Part shown: positions 1 to 7,058 of the stretch, in pieces
Layout of the letters: the number at the start of each line of letters is the position of its first letter
How positions within the stretch are numbered: the stretch's first letter is position 1
Origin: Streptomyces sp. A3M-1-3
GTDB lineage: Bacteria > Actinomycetota > Actinomycetes > Streptomycetales > Streptomycetaceae
DNA length: 58,836 nt
NCBI RefSeq assembly: GCF_024213665.1
Contig: NZ_JANAVP010000030.1
Coordinates: 1 to 58,836 of the forward strand
Direction: 5' to 3'
Notes under the pieces: generated by a model
Database searches by the model: none
Seen by the model: only the letters and a program-made list of their open reading frames with translations
What the model was told of the DNA's origin: nothing
Program-made: the position numbers and the translations under genes

Positions 1-149
1 ACCCGACGGCCCTCCACGGCCACCGGGCACCCAGCCCTGCCCACACCCACCCTGACCAGGTTCTATTTACGCGTCAGTGCCTTGTGAACCTGGCTCCGTG
101 AGGTGAGGGGTGTGCGTTATGGGCGCTGCGTGCGGAAGCGCGACGCTCG

Positions 150-257
150 TGGGTCGGCTGCGGCGCCCTGATCGGCATGGAACGCCAGTGGCGCGCCCGC
201 ATGGCGAGTCTGCGCACCAATGCCCTGGTCGCCACTGGCGCTACCGGCATACGCGAC
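150..257 (+). pseudogene. MgtC/SapB-family remnant
   Basis: The frame reads WVGCGALIGMERQWRARM and continues SLRTNALVATGAT. This is the conserved N-terminal core of MgtC/SapB inner-membrane proteins (the ALIG-ERQ-R-LRTNALVA block after the first membrane helix). After about 35 residues the similarity stops in all three frames, and the further helices and cytoplasmic C-terminal domain are missing. The fragment has no start codon of its own with a plausible ribosome binding site. I read it as a short relic; family assignment rests on one motif block only. Confidence 0.5.
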
Positions 258-576
258 CTGCACCGGTACATCGCTGCCACTACCCCCAGGACCACACCGC
301 ACACGGCACGCTCGTGTGACTGCGTCCATTTCCTGGACCCGAGCGGCCGACCTGACCGCAGGCCATTGCCGGCGAGGAATCCACCGAGGCCGAGCGCCGC
401 GGCCACCGGCGCCCGGGAGCGTCTCCCTGGTGCTGACGACAAGATCTACTTCATCCGGGACCGCGAACCCCTGACCGTCCTCCGCGACAAGTTCCGGTCG
501 CCGCCCTGGCTGACCTTCATGGCCTGATGCGCGCCTGATGCGCGCCGGAGGCCGACGTCGCAGCCGAGGAGCGGGC
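258..576. other. stretch without a recognisable gene
   Basis: Several overlapping open frames run through here on both strands. None resembles a known family, has a good ribosome binding site, or continues the MgtC relic. I see no clear hairpin or repeat. Confidence 0.5.
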
Positions 577-710
577 TCAGCTGATGTCGAACAGCGGGCC
601 GGTGATTGTGAGGCCAAGGCAGTCGCCGACGTACGAGAAGAACGCGATCAACATCGGGGCGGCGCCGCCCAGGGCGATGTCACGGCCGTCTTCGTCGTAG
701 GCGGCGTCAT
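577..710 (-). pseudogene. C-terminal remnant of an unidentified protein
   Basis: Directly behind the stop of the glycosylase gene, another minus-strand frame carries a protein-like tail, NDAAYDEDGRDIALGGAAPM, continuing to LIAFFSYVGDCLGLTITGPLFDIS before the stop. It looks like the last 40-45 residues of a globular protein. There is no start codon of its own, because the frame enters from within the upstream gene. The parent family is not recognised. Given the many truncated genes nearby, a deletion that joined two genes is the simplest reading. Confidence 0.3.
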
Positions 711-1793
711 TCAGGTCAACGTGAAGGCGGAGTCTGCGTGAGGCCGTCCGTTGACCTGGATGTGTACGTGGTGTACGCCCGGGTAGTAGCGGCGCGTGCT
801 GATCGGCTTGAAGGAGTGCCGGCGGGTGCCGGTCCACCGCTCGCCAGGCGCCAGTGAACGGGTGGTGAGCTTGAAGACCTTCGGACTACGATCGCCGTTG
901 GCCTTCACATGGTGGATCACATAGTCGATCACGACGTGCACCGTCCGGTCTCCGTTGTTGGCGACCTCGTAGTCGAAGAGCAGATGGTCCCCCACCTGGA
1001 TCTCGGGTGTACGGACGTGGGGTGCGGCAACCGTGACGGGGGCGTCCGGATCGTGGCCGAGGAGGGTGAGCGCCTCCGCGTGGCCGGCTTTGACCAGGGT
1101 TCGCAGGCCGTGCCGGACCAGGCTCGCCGTCGTGGGTGCCGGGGCCTCCAGCCACCGCGCGGCGGCCTGGACGGCCACCTCGGGGTGGTCCCTGCTGATG
1201 TCGTTGAGGTGATTGGCCACGGAGCGGCGGACGTAATCGGATCCGTCGCGGTACAGCGCGTCCAGAACCGACAGGACCGGGGCAGGGTCAGCGATCAGTT
1301 CGGGGAGCCGTGACGCCCAGGGCAGTCGGGGCCGCGTCCCTTCGCTTGCGAGCCGGCGTACGTGCGGGTCGGCATGGCCGGTCCAGCCCTGGACGGTCCG
1401 CAGCGTGCGAGGGAGATCGCGGCGGAGGAAGGGTCGGACAGCGGTCTCCGCCGTCAGGCGCGGGGTGAGCTCCGCCAGAAGATGGAGGGCGGGTTCGAAG
1501 AGTTCGAGGCCGCGCTCCGCGACGGCCTCGGCGACGGGGAAGGTCATCCACCCGGTGAAGCCGGGATCCCGCAGGGCGGCCCGCACGACCTCCTCGAAGG
1601 CCGGATACTCGTCCGGCAGATCGGAGAGCACCGCCGCCTTGACGGCGGCGACCCGCTCACTGAACGACCGGCCGTCCAGGAGGGCGCCGCACCGCCGGAG
1701 CTGATCGGCGCCCGCCCCGCCGTTCACCCCTGCCAGCAGGGCGGCCAGGGCGCGGACGGTGTCCTCGCCGAGCAATTCGTCTGCCGTCGGCAC
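711..1793 (-). CDS. AlkC-type DNA alkylation repair glycosylase with Ig-like tail
   Basis: A 360-residue protein of the AlkC/AlkD HEAT-like-repeat DNA glycosylase family, which excises cationic alkylated bases such as 3-methyladenine and 3-methylcytosine. Residues about 1-250 are helical repeats. The stretch FTGWMTFPVAEAV and the helix DGSDYVRRSVANHLNDIS are typical of the AlkC side of the family. Residues about 255-360 form a predicted beta-rich domain (VGDHLLFDYEVANNGDRTVHV) like the Ig-like domain appended to many bacterial AlkC proteins. Start is GTG at 1793, preceded by AAAGGAGGAGC. The gene lies 28 bp behind the small ABM-like gene on the same strand and is probably cotranscribed with it. 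Intact. Confidence 0.8.
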   Translation of the reverse strand: MPTADELLGEDTVRALAALLAGVNGGAGADQLRRCGALLDGRSFSERVAAVKAAVLSDLPDEYPAFEEVVRAALRDPGFTGWMTFPVAEAVAERGLELFEPALHLLAELTPRLTAETAVRPFLRRDLPRTLRTVQGWTGHADPHVRRLASEGTRPRLPWASRLPELIADPAPVLSVLDALYRDGSDYVRRSVANHLNDISRDHPEVAVQAAARWLEAPAPTTASLVRHGLRTLVKAGHAEALTLLGHDPDAPVTVAAPHVRTPEIQVGDHLLFDYEVANNGDRTVHVVIDYVIHHVKANGDRSPKVFKLTTRSLAPGERWTGTRRHSFKPISTRRYYPGVHHVHIQVNGRPHADSAFTLT

Positions 1794-1821
1794 GACGCTC
1801 CTCCTTTGCTGGTGGTGGCGG

Positions 1822-2121
1822 TTACGGCTGGGTGCTGTGCAGCACCTGCGCGTGGCGCATCTCGTGGACCGTTCCGATCCGGCTGAAGAACCCTGCCGCG
1901 GCGGGATCGCCCGGCATCTCCTCAGCCGCCCGTGCGGCGGCTTCGGGCGAGGACCACACGACGAAGTCGAGCATGGAGCCGTCCTCGAAGCGGGCGAGGT
2001 GCGCGCCCAGGAAGTCGGACCCGTACCGCTCGCGCAGCTGGGACACGAGCTGTTCGCGGTGGGCCACGAGCTCCGCGGGATCAGTGGTCTCGAACCGTAC
2101 GTACTCGATGGTCGCGCTCAT
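1822..2121 (-). CDS. small ABM-like (dimeric alpha-beta barrel) protein
   Basis: A 99-residue protein starting MSATIEYVRFETTDPAELVA. The alternating beta-strand/amphipathic-helix pattern and the FLGAHLARFEDGSMLDFVVW block fit the dimeric ferredoxin-like (ABM / antibiotic biosynthesis monooxygenase) fold. Members include heme-degrading and quinone-modifying monooxygenases and many proteins without known activity. No catalytic residue can be assigned from the sequence. The start is the ATG at 2121 because GGAGGGG lies 7 bases upstream; the longer frame to 2322 has no such site. It is the first gene of a two-gene unit with the AlkC-like gene and is divergent from the CGNR regulator. Confidence 0.65.
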   Translation of the reverse strand: MSATIEYVRFETTDPAELVAHREQLVSQLRERYGSDFLGAHLARFEDGSMLDFVVWSSPEAAARAAEEMPGDPAAAGFFSRIGTVHEMRHAQVLHSTQP

Positions 2122-2141
2122 CGCGATTCCCCTCCAGTCAT

Positions 2142-2175
2142 GACTCACGGATTTGGCAGCATAAATACGTGAGTC
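2142..2175. promoter_or_regulatory. inverted repeat between divergent genes, likely operator
   Basis: Arms GACTCACGGAT (2142-2152) and ATACGTGAGTC (2165-2175) are inverted copies matching at 10 of 11 positions with a 12-bp AT-richer centre. The repeat sits between the ABM/AlkC unit and the CGNR gene, so one bound dimer could control both. The neighbouring CGNR protein is the obvious candidate ligand, but that is inference. Confidence 0.5.
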
Positions 2176-2228
2176 CAAGCTATCACGGCTTCGAGCAGGC
2201 GAATCCAGTAGTCCGGTAGGTTGGGGGT

Positions 2229-2774
2229 ATGACGATCCGGAACCTCCACGAGATGCCGTGGATAGGCGAGGATCCGGTCCTCGACCTCGCCAACACGGTG
2301 CTCTGCGATGCGGGGCCGGCACGCGGTGACATCGACCTGCTGGCCGATGCTCGGCTTCTGGCCTCCTGGAGAAGCCGGACGCTGGACCGACGGCTGGCCG
2401 ACCTGCCCCTGGAGGACCTCACGGCGTTGCGCGACCTGGTCCGGTGCGCGCTGGACGCGGCGGCCGGGCAGGCAGCCCTGCCCGAGAGCGTGCGGACGCG
2501 GCTGAACGACCTCGCCTCCGCGGCCCCGGTGACTCTCTTCGTCAGCGCCGACGGCCGACTCGGCCAACGCGAGACCGGCGGGGCGGCCGATGCGTCGGTC
2601 GCCCGTCAGGCTCTCGCCCTCGCCGCCGGACCGGATCAGGCAAGGCTCCGGCGCTGCTACGCCCCCAGCTGCGGCATGTTCTTCCTCGCCCGCAGGCGGG
2701 ACCAGGCATGGTGCTCACTCGGCTGCGGCAACCGGGCCCGCTCGGCACGGCGGCAATCACAGCCACCCGCATGA
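2229..2774 (+). CDS. CGNR zinc-finger regulator (ABATE domain)
   Basis: A 181-residue protein with the two-part layout of the CGNR family. The N-terminal ABATE-type domain begins PWIGEDPVLDLANTVL and is thought to sense a small ligand. The C-terminal treble-clef zinc finger carries RRCYAPSCGMFF followed by WCSLGCGNRARSARR, so both Cys pairs and the signature CGNR are present. Members are regarded as stress- or ligand-responsive transcription regulators. The gene is divergent from the ABM/AlkC pair across an inverted repeat and overlaps the next gene by ATGA, which implies translational coupling. Intact and of normal length. Confidence 0.85.
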   Translation: MTIRNLHEMPWIGEDPVLDLANTVLCDAGPARGDIDLLADARLLASWRSRTLDRRLADLPLEDLTALRDLVRCALDAAAGQAALPESVRTRLNDLASAAPVTLFVSADGRLGQRETGGAADASVARQALALAAGPDQARLRRCYAPSCGMFFLARRRDQAWCSLGCGNRARSARRQSQPPA

Positions 2775-3205
2775 CCCCTGCGCACCCCCGCCCGACGAGG
2801 CGGCGACCGGGCCGAGCCAGCCCACCGACCCGCGCTGTCTTCGCACTCCTGCCGACCGGAACCGCGACGGCCGGTCCGGCGGCCGCAAATGGCAGCGACA
2901 GCAGCAAGGACCAGACCGTGAAGGCCGTCCTGCAGAACAAGCCGCCCGTCTTCGGGAACATGGCCGATCCGCAGCCTGGCGACGTGCTGCTCTTCGAGGA
3001 ACCCGCGGTGGATCCGGACTCGGGCAAGGCGATCGGTGACTCGTTGACGCGCGTCCATGTACTGAAGGACGGCAGTTTCCTGCTGGACTGCACCGTGCGG
3101 CTGACCGACAAGGGCAATCTCGTGTTCGCCGGGGGCGAGGAGTTCTCGAACGTCGTGAAGAAGGCCACGTTCACCGTTGTGGATGTGCGCGGCATCCCCT
3201 GCTAG
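2771..3205 (+). CDS. possible allene-oxide-cyclase/dirigent-barrel-like protein, C-terminus short
   Basis: A 144-residue frame starting at an ATG that overlaps the CGNR stop (ATGA). The first 45 residues are Arg/Pro/Ala rich and resemble a poor signal sequence. From residue 65, GDVLLFEEPAVDPDSGKAIG, then LTRVHVLKDGSFLLDCTVRL, matches the strand pattern of bacterial AOC/dirigent-like barrels, in which this region precedes a GGTG(R/K)Y turn. Here the protein stops (FTVVDVRGIPC) just before that turn, so it is probably truncated by a frameshift or deletion. Function unknown; the family call is tentative. Confidence 0.45.
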   Translation: MTPAHPRPTRRRPGRASPPTRAVFALLPTGTATAGPAAANGSDSSKDQTVKAVLQNKPPVFGNMADPQPGDVLLFEEPAVDPDSGKAIGDSLTRVHVLKDGSFLLDCTVRLTDKGNLVFAGGEEFSNVVKKATFTVVDVRGIPC

Positions 3206-3538
3206 CAGCACGCGACCGCTGCGGTAGGTGCCGGCCGGGCGCCGGTGGACCCGAAGCGCGAGGCCCAGTCGACGTGACGGATCACGGCGGCGGGGACCCC
3301 GGCCAGGGCCTCCAGGGCGCAGGCCGCGGCGCCGGGGACGTCACCCTCCGGGGTGTCCTCTTCGGCGGGCGTCATGGCCTCCACCGGCCCTCCCCGGGCA
3401 GCGGGAACGCTCCGAGCACGCGGTCGCCGCTGAGCCAGACGGACACCGCGTCACGCGACAGTGCCAGCTCGGCCCGCCTACCGACTGACGGCCGAGGCCT
3501 CGGCCCGCACGTTCCCCTGCGCTTGAGCCGATGAGCCT
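3206..3538. other. stretch without a firm gene
   Basis: Two short minus-strand frames overlap here: one ending at about 3372 containing LSRDAVSVWLSGDRVLGAFP, and one from 3384 to 3202 containing AAACALEALAGVPAAVIRHV. Both look protein-like in composition but match no family I know, and neither has a clear start. They may be remains of a decayed gene. The TetR operator begins at 3539. Confidence 0.3.
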
Positions 3539-3570
3539 ATTTATCTTACGGGTCGACCCGTAAGATAAAT
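3539..3570. promoter_or_regulatory. perfect 32-bp palindromic operator of the TetR gene
   Basis: Bases 3539-3554 and 3555-3570 are exact reverse complements (half-site ATTTATCTTACGGGTC). The palindrome ends three bases before the TetR start codon, leaving no room for a ribosome binding site, so transcription probably starts at or next to the ATG (leaderless) and the repressor would cover its own promoter. A perfect palindrome of this length directly on a TetR start is strong evidence of autoregulation. Confidence 0.8.
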
Positions 3571-3573
3571 GCC

Positions 3574-4161
3574 ATGAGTTCCTCTCCGCCCTCCAGGGGG
3601 CGTCCCAGGGATCCCCGTTCGCACCAGGCGATCATTCGCGCGACCGTAGAGCTGGTGGCTGAGTCCGGTTACGCCGCAACATCGATCGGGGCCGTGGCGG
3701 CGCGGGCCGGCGTCGGCAAGGACACGATCTACCGGCGATGGCCGGGCAAGCCGGAGCTGGTCTTCGAGGCCGTGTTCACCACCACTGACCACGCCCCGAT
3801 ACCGGACACCGGAACACTGATCGGGGACCTGACCGTACTGCTCCAGGGCCTGGTCGAGGAGTTCCGGTCGCCTGCCGCCGCAGCGGCGCTCCCCGGACTG
3901 CTCGCCGACTTCGCCGCCGATCCGGCTCTGAAGGCGTGCATCCGCGGCGAGTTCCTGGCCCCGTCGAAGGAGCGACTGCTGATCGTCTTCGAACGCGCCG
4001 CGCTGCGCGGGCAGATCGCGGCCAGCACACCAGTCGACCTGGTCCTCGACACCCTCGCAGGAGCGGTGTTCTTCCACATCGGACTGGTCGGAGAACATCC
4101 CACCCCGCAGCTGGCCGGTCGGCTGGCTGCCGTCGTAGCCCAAGGAATCGAAATCCGATGA
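3574..4161 (+). CDS. TetR-family repressor, autoregulated
   Basis: A 195-residue TetR protein. The N-terminal helix-turn-helix spans about residues 14-58 (TSIGAVAARAGVGKDTIYRRW) and is preceded by GRPRDPRSHQAIIRATVELV. The C-terminal ligand domain has the TetR_C pattern ending VDLVLDTLAGAVFFHIGLVG. The start codon sits immediately behind a perfect palindrome that must be its operator. The stop overlaps the start of a small membrane-protein gene (ATGA), so the two form an operon. The ligand is unknown; TetR-membrane pairs often respond to a hydrophobic compound. Confidence 0.9.
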   Translation: MSSSPPSRGRPRDPRSHQAIIRATVELVAESGYAATSIGAVAARAGVGKDTIYRRWPGKPELVFEAVFTTTDHAPIPDTGTLIGDLTVLLQGLVEEFRSPAAAAALPGLLADFAADPALKACIRGEFLAPSKERLLIVFERAALRGQIAASTPVDLVLDTLAGAVFFHIGLVGEHPTPQLAGRLAAVVAQGIEIR

Positions 4162-4538
4162 ACGGATGGCTCCTCGCAGCAGGCATCACCGCACTCGGCG
4201 TCGCTGCAGTGCACATCGCCGGCGGGCACCGCGACACAGTGCGACCGCTGCTCTCCAGCGGGCTCGCAGACGAGCCCAAGCGCGCGCTCCACGCCGTGTG
4301 GCACATGGTCACCACGGACCTGTTGCTCTCCGGAGGCGCTCTGGTCTACCTGTCGCTGGCGAACGACACAGCGGGGACCGACCTGGTCGCATGGTTCGTG
4401 GCCGCGCACTTCCTCGCCTACGGGGCGGTCTTCCTGGCCATCACACTGACGGTCGGCTGGCCCAGGCCACTGCTCCGGCTGCCGCAGTGGATCCTGCTCC
4501 TGCCGGTCGCACTCATGACCATGGCCGGCGCCACGTAG
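4158..4538 (+). CDS. small integral membrane protein coupled to TetR
   Basis: A 126-residue protein beginning MNGWLLAAGITALGVAAVHI, with four predicted membrane helices (about 1-20, 45-68, 75-98 and 103-122). Between helices one and two is a conserved-looking GGHRDTVRPLL loop and a HAVWHM segment with two His. The start codon overlaps the TetR stop (ATGA), and the only promoter in sight is the palindrome before TetR, so expression follows the repressor. No enzymatic motif is visible and the function is unknown. Intact. Confidence 0.75.
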   Translation: MNGWLLAAGITALGVAAVHIAGGHRDTVRPLLSSGLADEPKRALHAVWHMVTTDLLLSGGALVYLSLANDTAGTDLVAWFVAAHFLAYGAVFLAITLTVGWPRPLLRLPQWILLLPVALMTMAGAT

Positions 4539-4661
4539 CTAGAACCCGGGCAGGAGCGTCGTCCGGTTCACTCCGGCCGTCGCCTGCATGTACGGCGGCG
4601 ACCGTGGGTCGGTTTCGGGGTCCGCCAGCCGGGGCAGCCAGCGCCAGTTCTGGGTGACGGT

Positions 4662-4990
4662 TCAGGCGCTGTGGCGGGGCGGGGGCGGGGTGTCGGGGCT
4701 CGGTTCTGGCGGGTGGCGGACTCTGCGTCGACGCCTGCTCAGGTATCCGGCGAGGAGCAGGGTAGCGAAGAGGGCCGGGCCGACGGCGTCCAGAGTGTCG
4801 GCGATCACGCGCTGTACGGCGCCGGCGGCGTCGATGACCGGATCCTGGGTGGCGGGGTCGCGCTGGACCCGGATCTCGTACCAGCCGTAGTACGCGACGT
4901 ACGCGCCGACGAGGAGCAGGAGTCCGCCGCCGATCCGGGGTGCGAGCGCGCCGGCGCGGCGCAGGTGGGTGACGGCGGTGGTGCGGGTCA
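4662..4990 (-). pseudogene. CcdA/DsbD-type membrane protein, C-terminal fragment
   Basis: About 110 residues corresponding to the C-terminus of an actinobacterial CcdA-like thiol-disulfide membrane protein. The stretch GGGLLLLVGAYVAYYGWYEI is the last-but-one membrane helix and its exit loop; a final helix (VGPALFATLLLAGYLS) and an Arg/Pro-rich tail follow. The N-terminal helices and the redox-active cysteines are missing. The fragment begins exactly where the thioredoxin-like relic breaks off, so a deletion removed the end of one gene and the start of the next. The frame happens to be the same as that of the Crp relic at the other end. Confidence 0.65.
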
Positions 4991-5267
4991 GTGGGGCACC
5001 AGGGCGCCCAGAACCACAGCACGGTGGGCCTGCCCGCGAGGGTCTTCGCGTCGAAGGGATTGCCGGTCCACAGTGGTGGCGGAGAAGTCCAGTACGGCGG
5101 GGGCCTGGGCGCCGGCGGCGCCGGTCGAGCCCGGGTCCGACGGGGCGGGCGCGGACGCCGTCGCTGGGGCGGCGCCCGCGCCGGTGGCGGGCCCCGAACC
5201 CTCGTCCGCTTCGCACCCGGTGAGGGTGAGAAGGGCAGCGGCCAAGGCGGCTGGGACGAGGGTACGG
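4991..5267 (-). pseudogene. TlpA-like thioredoxin lipoprotein, N-terminal fragment with frameshift
   Basis: The frame opens with a lipoprotein signal (LVPAALAAALLTLTGCEADE, lipobox Cys in LTGC) and a Ser/Ala/Pro linker, then AVLDFSATTVD. At about 5064 one extra C shifts the frame; the continuation NPFDAKTLAGRPTVLWFWAP, then WCP, is read in another frame. This is the beginning of a TlpA/DsbE-type extracytoplasmic thioredoxin. The sequence ends at the first active-site Cys, so the second Cys and the remainder are lost. Its first codon is also replaced at the junction with the Crp relic. Together with CcdA it marks a former disulfide-exchange pair. Confidence 0.65.
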
Positions 5268-5531
5268 GTTCTCGCCGAAGATCGTGCCCGGCGTGATGAC
5301 GGCGGTGGTCAGGGCGCGGCCGTCGGCGGAGACGCGGAAGACGCGGACGCGGCCCTTCTTGCGGATGAACAGCACCTCGCTGGGCTGGGTCGGTTCGTAC
5401 AGGATTTCGCCCGAGCTGTAGGACTTCATGGGGGCCGCGGTGGCGATGGATTCCATCTCCTGTTCGGAGATGTCGCAGAAGATGTCGACCTCGGCCACGC
5501 ACCAGGGCTGGTCCGTGTCGTCTGCGGTCAT
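5268..5531 (-). pseudogene. Crp/Fnr-family regulator, N-terminal fragment
   Basis: Starts at the ATG at 5531 (GAGGGG upstream) and gives the beginning of a cyclic-nucleotide-binding beta barrel: CDISEQEMESIATAAPMKSY, then SSGEILYEPTQPSEVLFIRK, then ITPGTIFGE. After the GEN of the barrel the sequence turns without a gap into the signal peptide of the thioredoxin lipoprotein; the rest of the barrel, the dimer helix and the helix-turn-helix are absent. An uninterrupted frame of 340 codons (4662-5684) crosses the whole mosaic, so a chimeric protein could in principle be made, but it would have no DNA-binding domain. Confidence 0.65.
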
Positions 5532-5637
5532 GGCGTGTGTCCCCTCGCGTCGTCCCGGTGCCCAGGGCGGGGGCGCGGCGCCCCACGCCGGGCTGCCCAG
5601 CGCGTCCGCGCTGTCGGCCAGACAGTGGGGCACGGCG

Positions 5638-6168
5638 TCACCGCCGCCCCGGATGCGACGCGTATCGGGCGGTGCGGGTTTCATCCTCCGGCCGTACCAC
5701 TCCGCGGCCAGCCGTCGCGCGGGCGATCGTGGCGAACGTCAGACCGGCGAGGAGCCCGAAGACCAGGTGGGCGCCGAGGCTGGAGGCGCTGAATTCGTTC
5801 CAGTCGAAGACCGGCATGCCCATGTTGGCCGACATGATCCACAGGGCGCCGAAGGTCCACCACGCCGCACCGTAGACGAGACCGAGGACGGCGGCGGGCA
5901 AGGGGCTCCGGGCGAAGGGGCCGAGCAGCGCGCCGAACCTGACGCCCGCGAACAGCGCGATGGACAGGTGGATCAGCCAACCGGCGAAGGCGTTGGTCGT
6001 ACCGAGCAGCCCGGCCACCATCGTGATCATCGCGGTGTCCATCACGGGACGGGACACCGACATCCAGATGCCCATCCCCACGCCGCCGACCAGACCCGCC
6101 GCGGCCCCCCAGACCGTGTGGTCCGGGATGACGGCTGTGCTCGCGTAGGCCCGCAACGCGCTGGTCAT
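5638..6168 (-). CDS. conserved integral membrane protein
   Basis: A 176-residue protein with four to five predicted membrane segments, including AAAGLVGGVGMGIWMSVSRP, GWLIHLSIALFAGVRFGALL, AAVLGLVYGAAWWTFGALWI and LGAHLVFGLLAGLTFATIAR. The polar motif SANMGMPVFDWNEFS precedes the last helix. The layout resembles small Gly-rich four-helix bundle proteins of actinobacteria with no assigned function. The ATG at 6168 has only a weak ribosome binding site. The gene lies just upstream of the Crp/TlpA/CcdA mosaic, on the same strand. Apparently intact. Confidence 0.6.
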   Translation of the reverse strand: MTSALRAYASTAVIPDHTVWGAAAGLVGGVGMGIWMSVSRPVMDTAMITMVAGLLGTTNAFAGWLIHLSIALFAGVRFGALLGPFARSPLPAAVLGLVYGAAWWTFGALWIMSANMGMPVFDWNEFSASSLGAHLVFGLLAGLTFATIARATAGRGVVRPEDETRTARYASHPGRR

Positions 6169-6291
6169 TGCATATCGCCGATTTCTGGCTTCGGATTCCC
6201 TCGTCCTCAGGACGACGTTAGGAGGCGGGGTGGGCGCCGCTATAAAAAAGCGCTTACGTACCCGCTGGTAGATCGCCCGGCGCCGTGCGGG

Positions 6292-6460
6292 TCATCGGTC
6301 ACACCCAGTGTAGGGGTCGGGGTCACCGCCTTCCGCCCATACCACCAGGCGCCGGACGCAGTGCATCCAGCCTTCCGCGTGGGCGGTGCACGCCTCGGAG
6401 GGCAGGATGCGGTGGGCCAGGCGCGGCAGGGTGCCTTTCGCCGACCGGTTCGAGTGTCAA
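6292..6460 (-). pseudogene. SRPBCC (AHSA1-like) domain, C-terminal fragment
   Basis: The frame reads LAHRILPSEACTAHAEGWMH, then CVRRLVVWAEGGDPDPYTG, and stops. This matches the C-terminal part of SRPBCC/Aha1-like proteins, where a final strand with an L-H-LLP pattern is followed by a long helix (AHAEGW..YL.RL) and a GGDPGP tail. Everything upstream of about 55 residues is missing and no start codon is present. A clear remnant, but the parent protein's function is unknown. Confidence 0.5.
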
Positions 6461-6683
6461 TGACACTCAACACCCCCGAACTACCAAGAGGTCCTGCCCT
6501 CATGCACTCATCACTCGAGATCATCCGATCCGGAACCCTGCTCGACCCCCAAGGTCGGCGATCGGTATGAATACGGATTAATCGTTCAACGGGGCCGTTC
6601 GTGTTTGACAGGCCCTGGCCCGGCTCCGCAGGCCGTGCCGCTGGTATCGCTGCTGTGATCGCTGACCGGGCACCGGCAGCCAT

Positions 6684-6809
6684 GCGCGAGGTCGCGACCA
6701 GAACTACGCTCTTCCCGCGGATGTTGACCTCTCGCAGTACACGAGTGTGAGCATCTGGTGCGACCGCTTCAATGTCTCCTTCCGTGCCGCGGCCCTCGCG
6801 AAGGCCTGA
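6684..6809 (+). pseudogene. DM13-domain protein, C-terminal fragment
   Basis: The frame reads RGRDQNYALPADVDLSQYTS, then VSIWCDRFNVSFRAAALAKA, and stops. This is the end of a DM13 domain: the DQNYxxP turn, the SVxIWCxRFxVxFG strand and the predicted redox Cys in IWC are all visible. An in-frame stop lies only a few codons upstream (6663-6665), so the N-terminal signal or lipobox and most of the domain are gone. The gene's own terminator at 6823-6855 is still in place. Confidence 0.6.
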
Positions 6810-6822
6810 CAGCCTGGCGACA

Positions 6823-6855
6823 AGCGGCCCGCCGACCCGGGGTCGGCGGGCCGCT
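6823..6855. terminator. strong hairpin terminator behind the DM13 relic
   Basis: AGCGGCCCGCCGACC and GGTCGGCGGGCCGCT form a 15-bp GC-rich stem with a 3-base loop, followed by TTT. Confidence 0.75.
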
Positions 6856-6989
6856 TTGACAATCCCCTCGTTTCGTGGAGACCTGCTCGATGGAGCCCGT
6901 CCCATGGTGAGGCCGGCCCGGTACTCGTGTTCGTAGTCGATCGGCCGACGCGAAGGAAGGGTTGCTGGGAACGAGCCGACAGTGCCGTC

Positions 6990-7052
6990 GGTCCCCCCCT
7001 CGCGCGCGATGCTCGCGCCGGATCGCCGCGTACAGCTCGACCTTCGACAAGA
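6990..7052 (-). pseudogene. possible IS21-type transposase (IstA) N-terminal scrap
   Basis: The minus strand reads LSKVELYAAIRREHRARGG, resembling the first residues of actinobacterial IS21-family transposases (LSKVELYxAIRRD). The following helix-turn-helix is not recognisable in any frame and no inverted repeats are seen. The scrap lies directly behind the end of the ABC operon. Very short, so the call is weak. Confidence 0.3.
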
Positions 7053-7058
7053 CGAACC

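Noticed and set aside
3202..3384. 60-codon minus-strand frame behind the AOC-like gene
   Set aside because: No start signal, no family match; kept only as a remark in the non-coding entry.
6240..6905. 221-codon minus-strand frame across 6.2-6.9 kb
   Set aside because: It crosses the SRPBCC tail, the DM13 tail and the terminator in wrong frames; the fragments in other frames are the meaningful ones.
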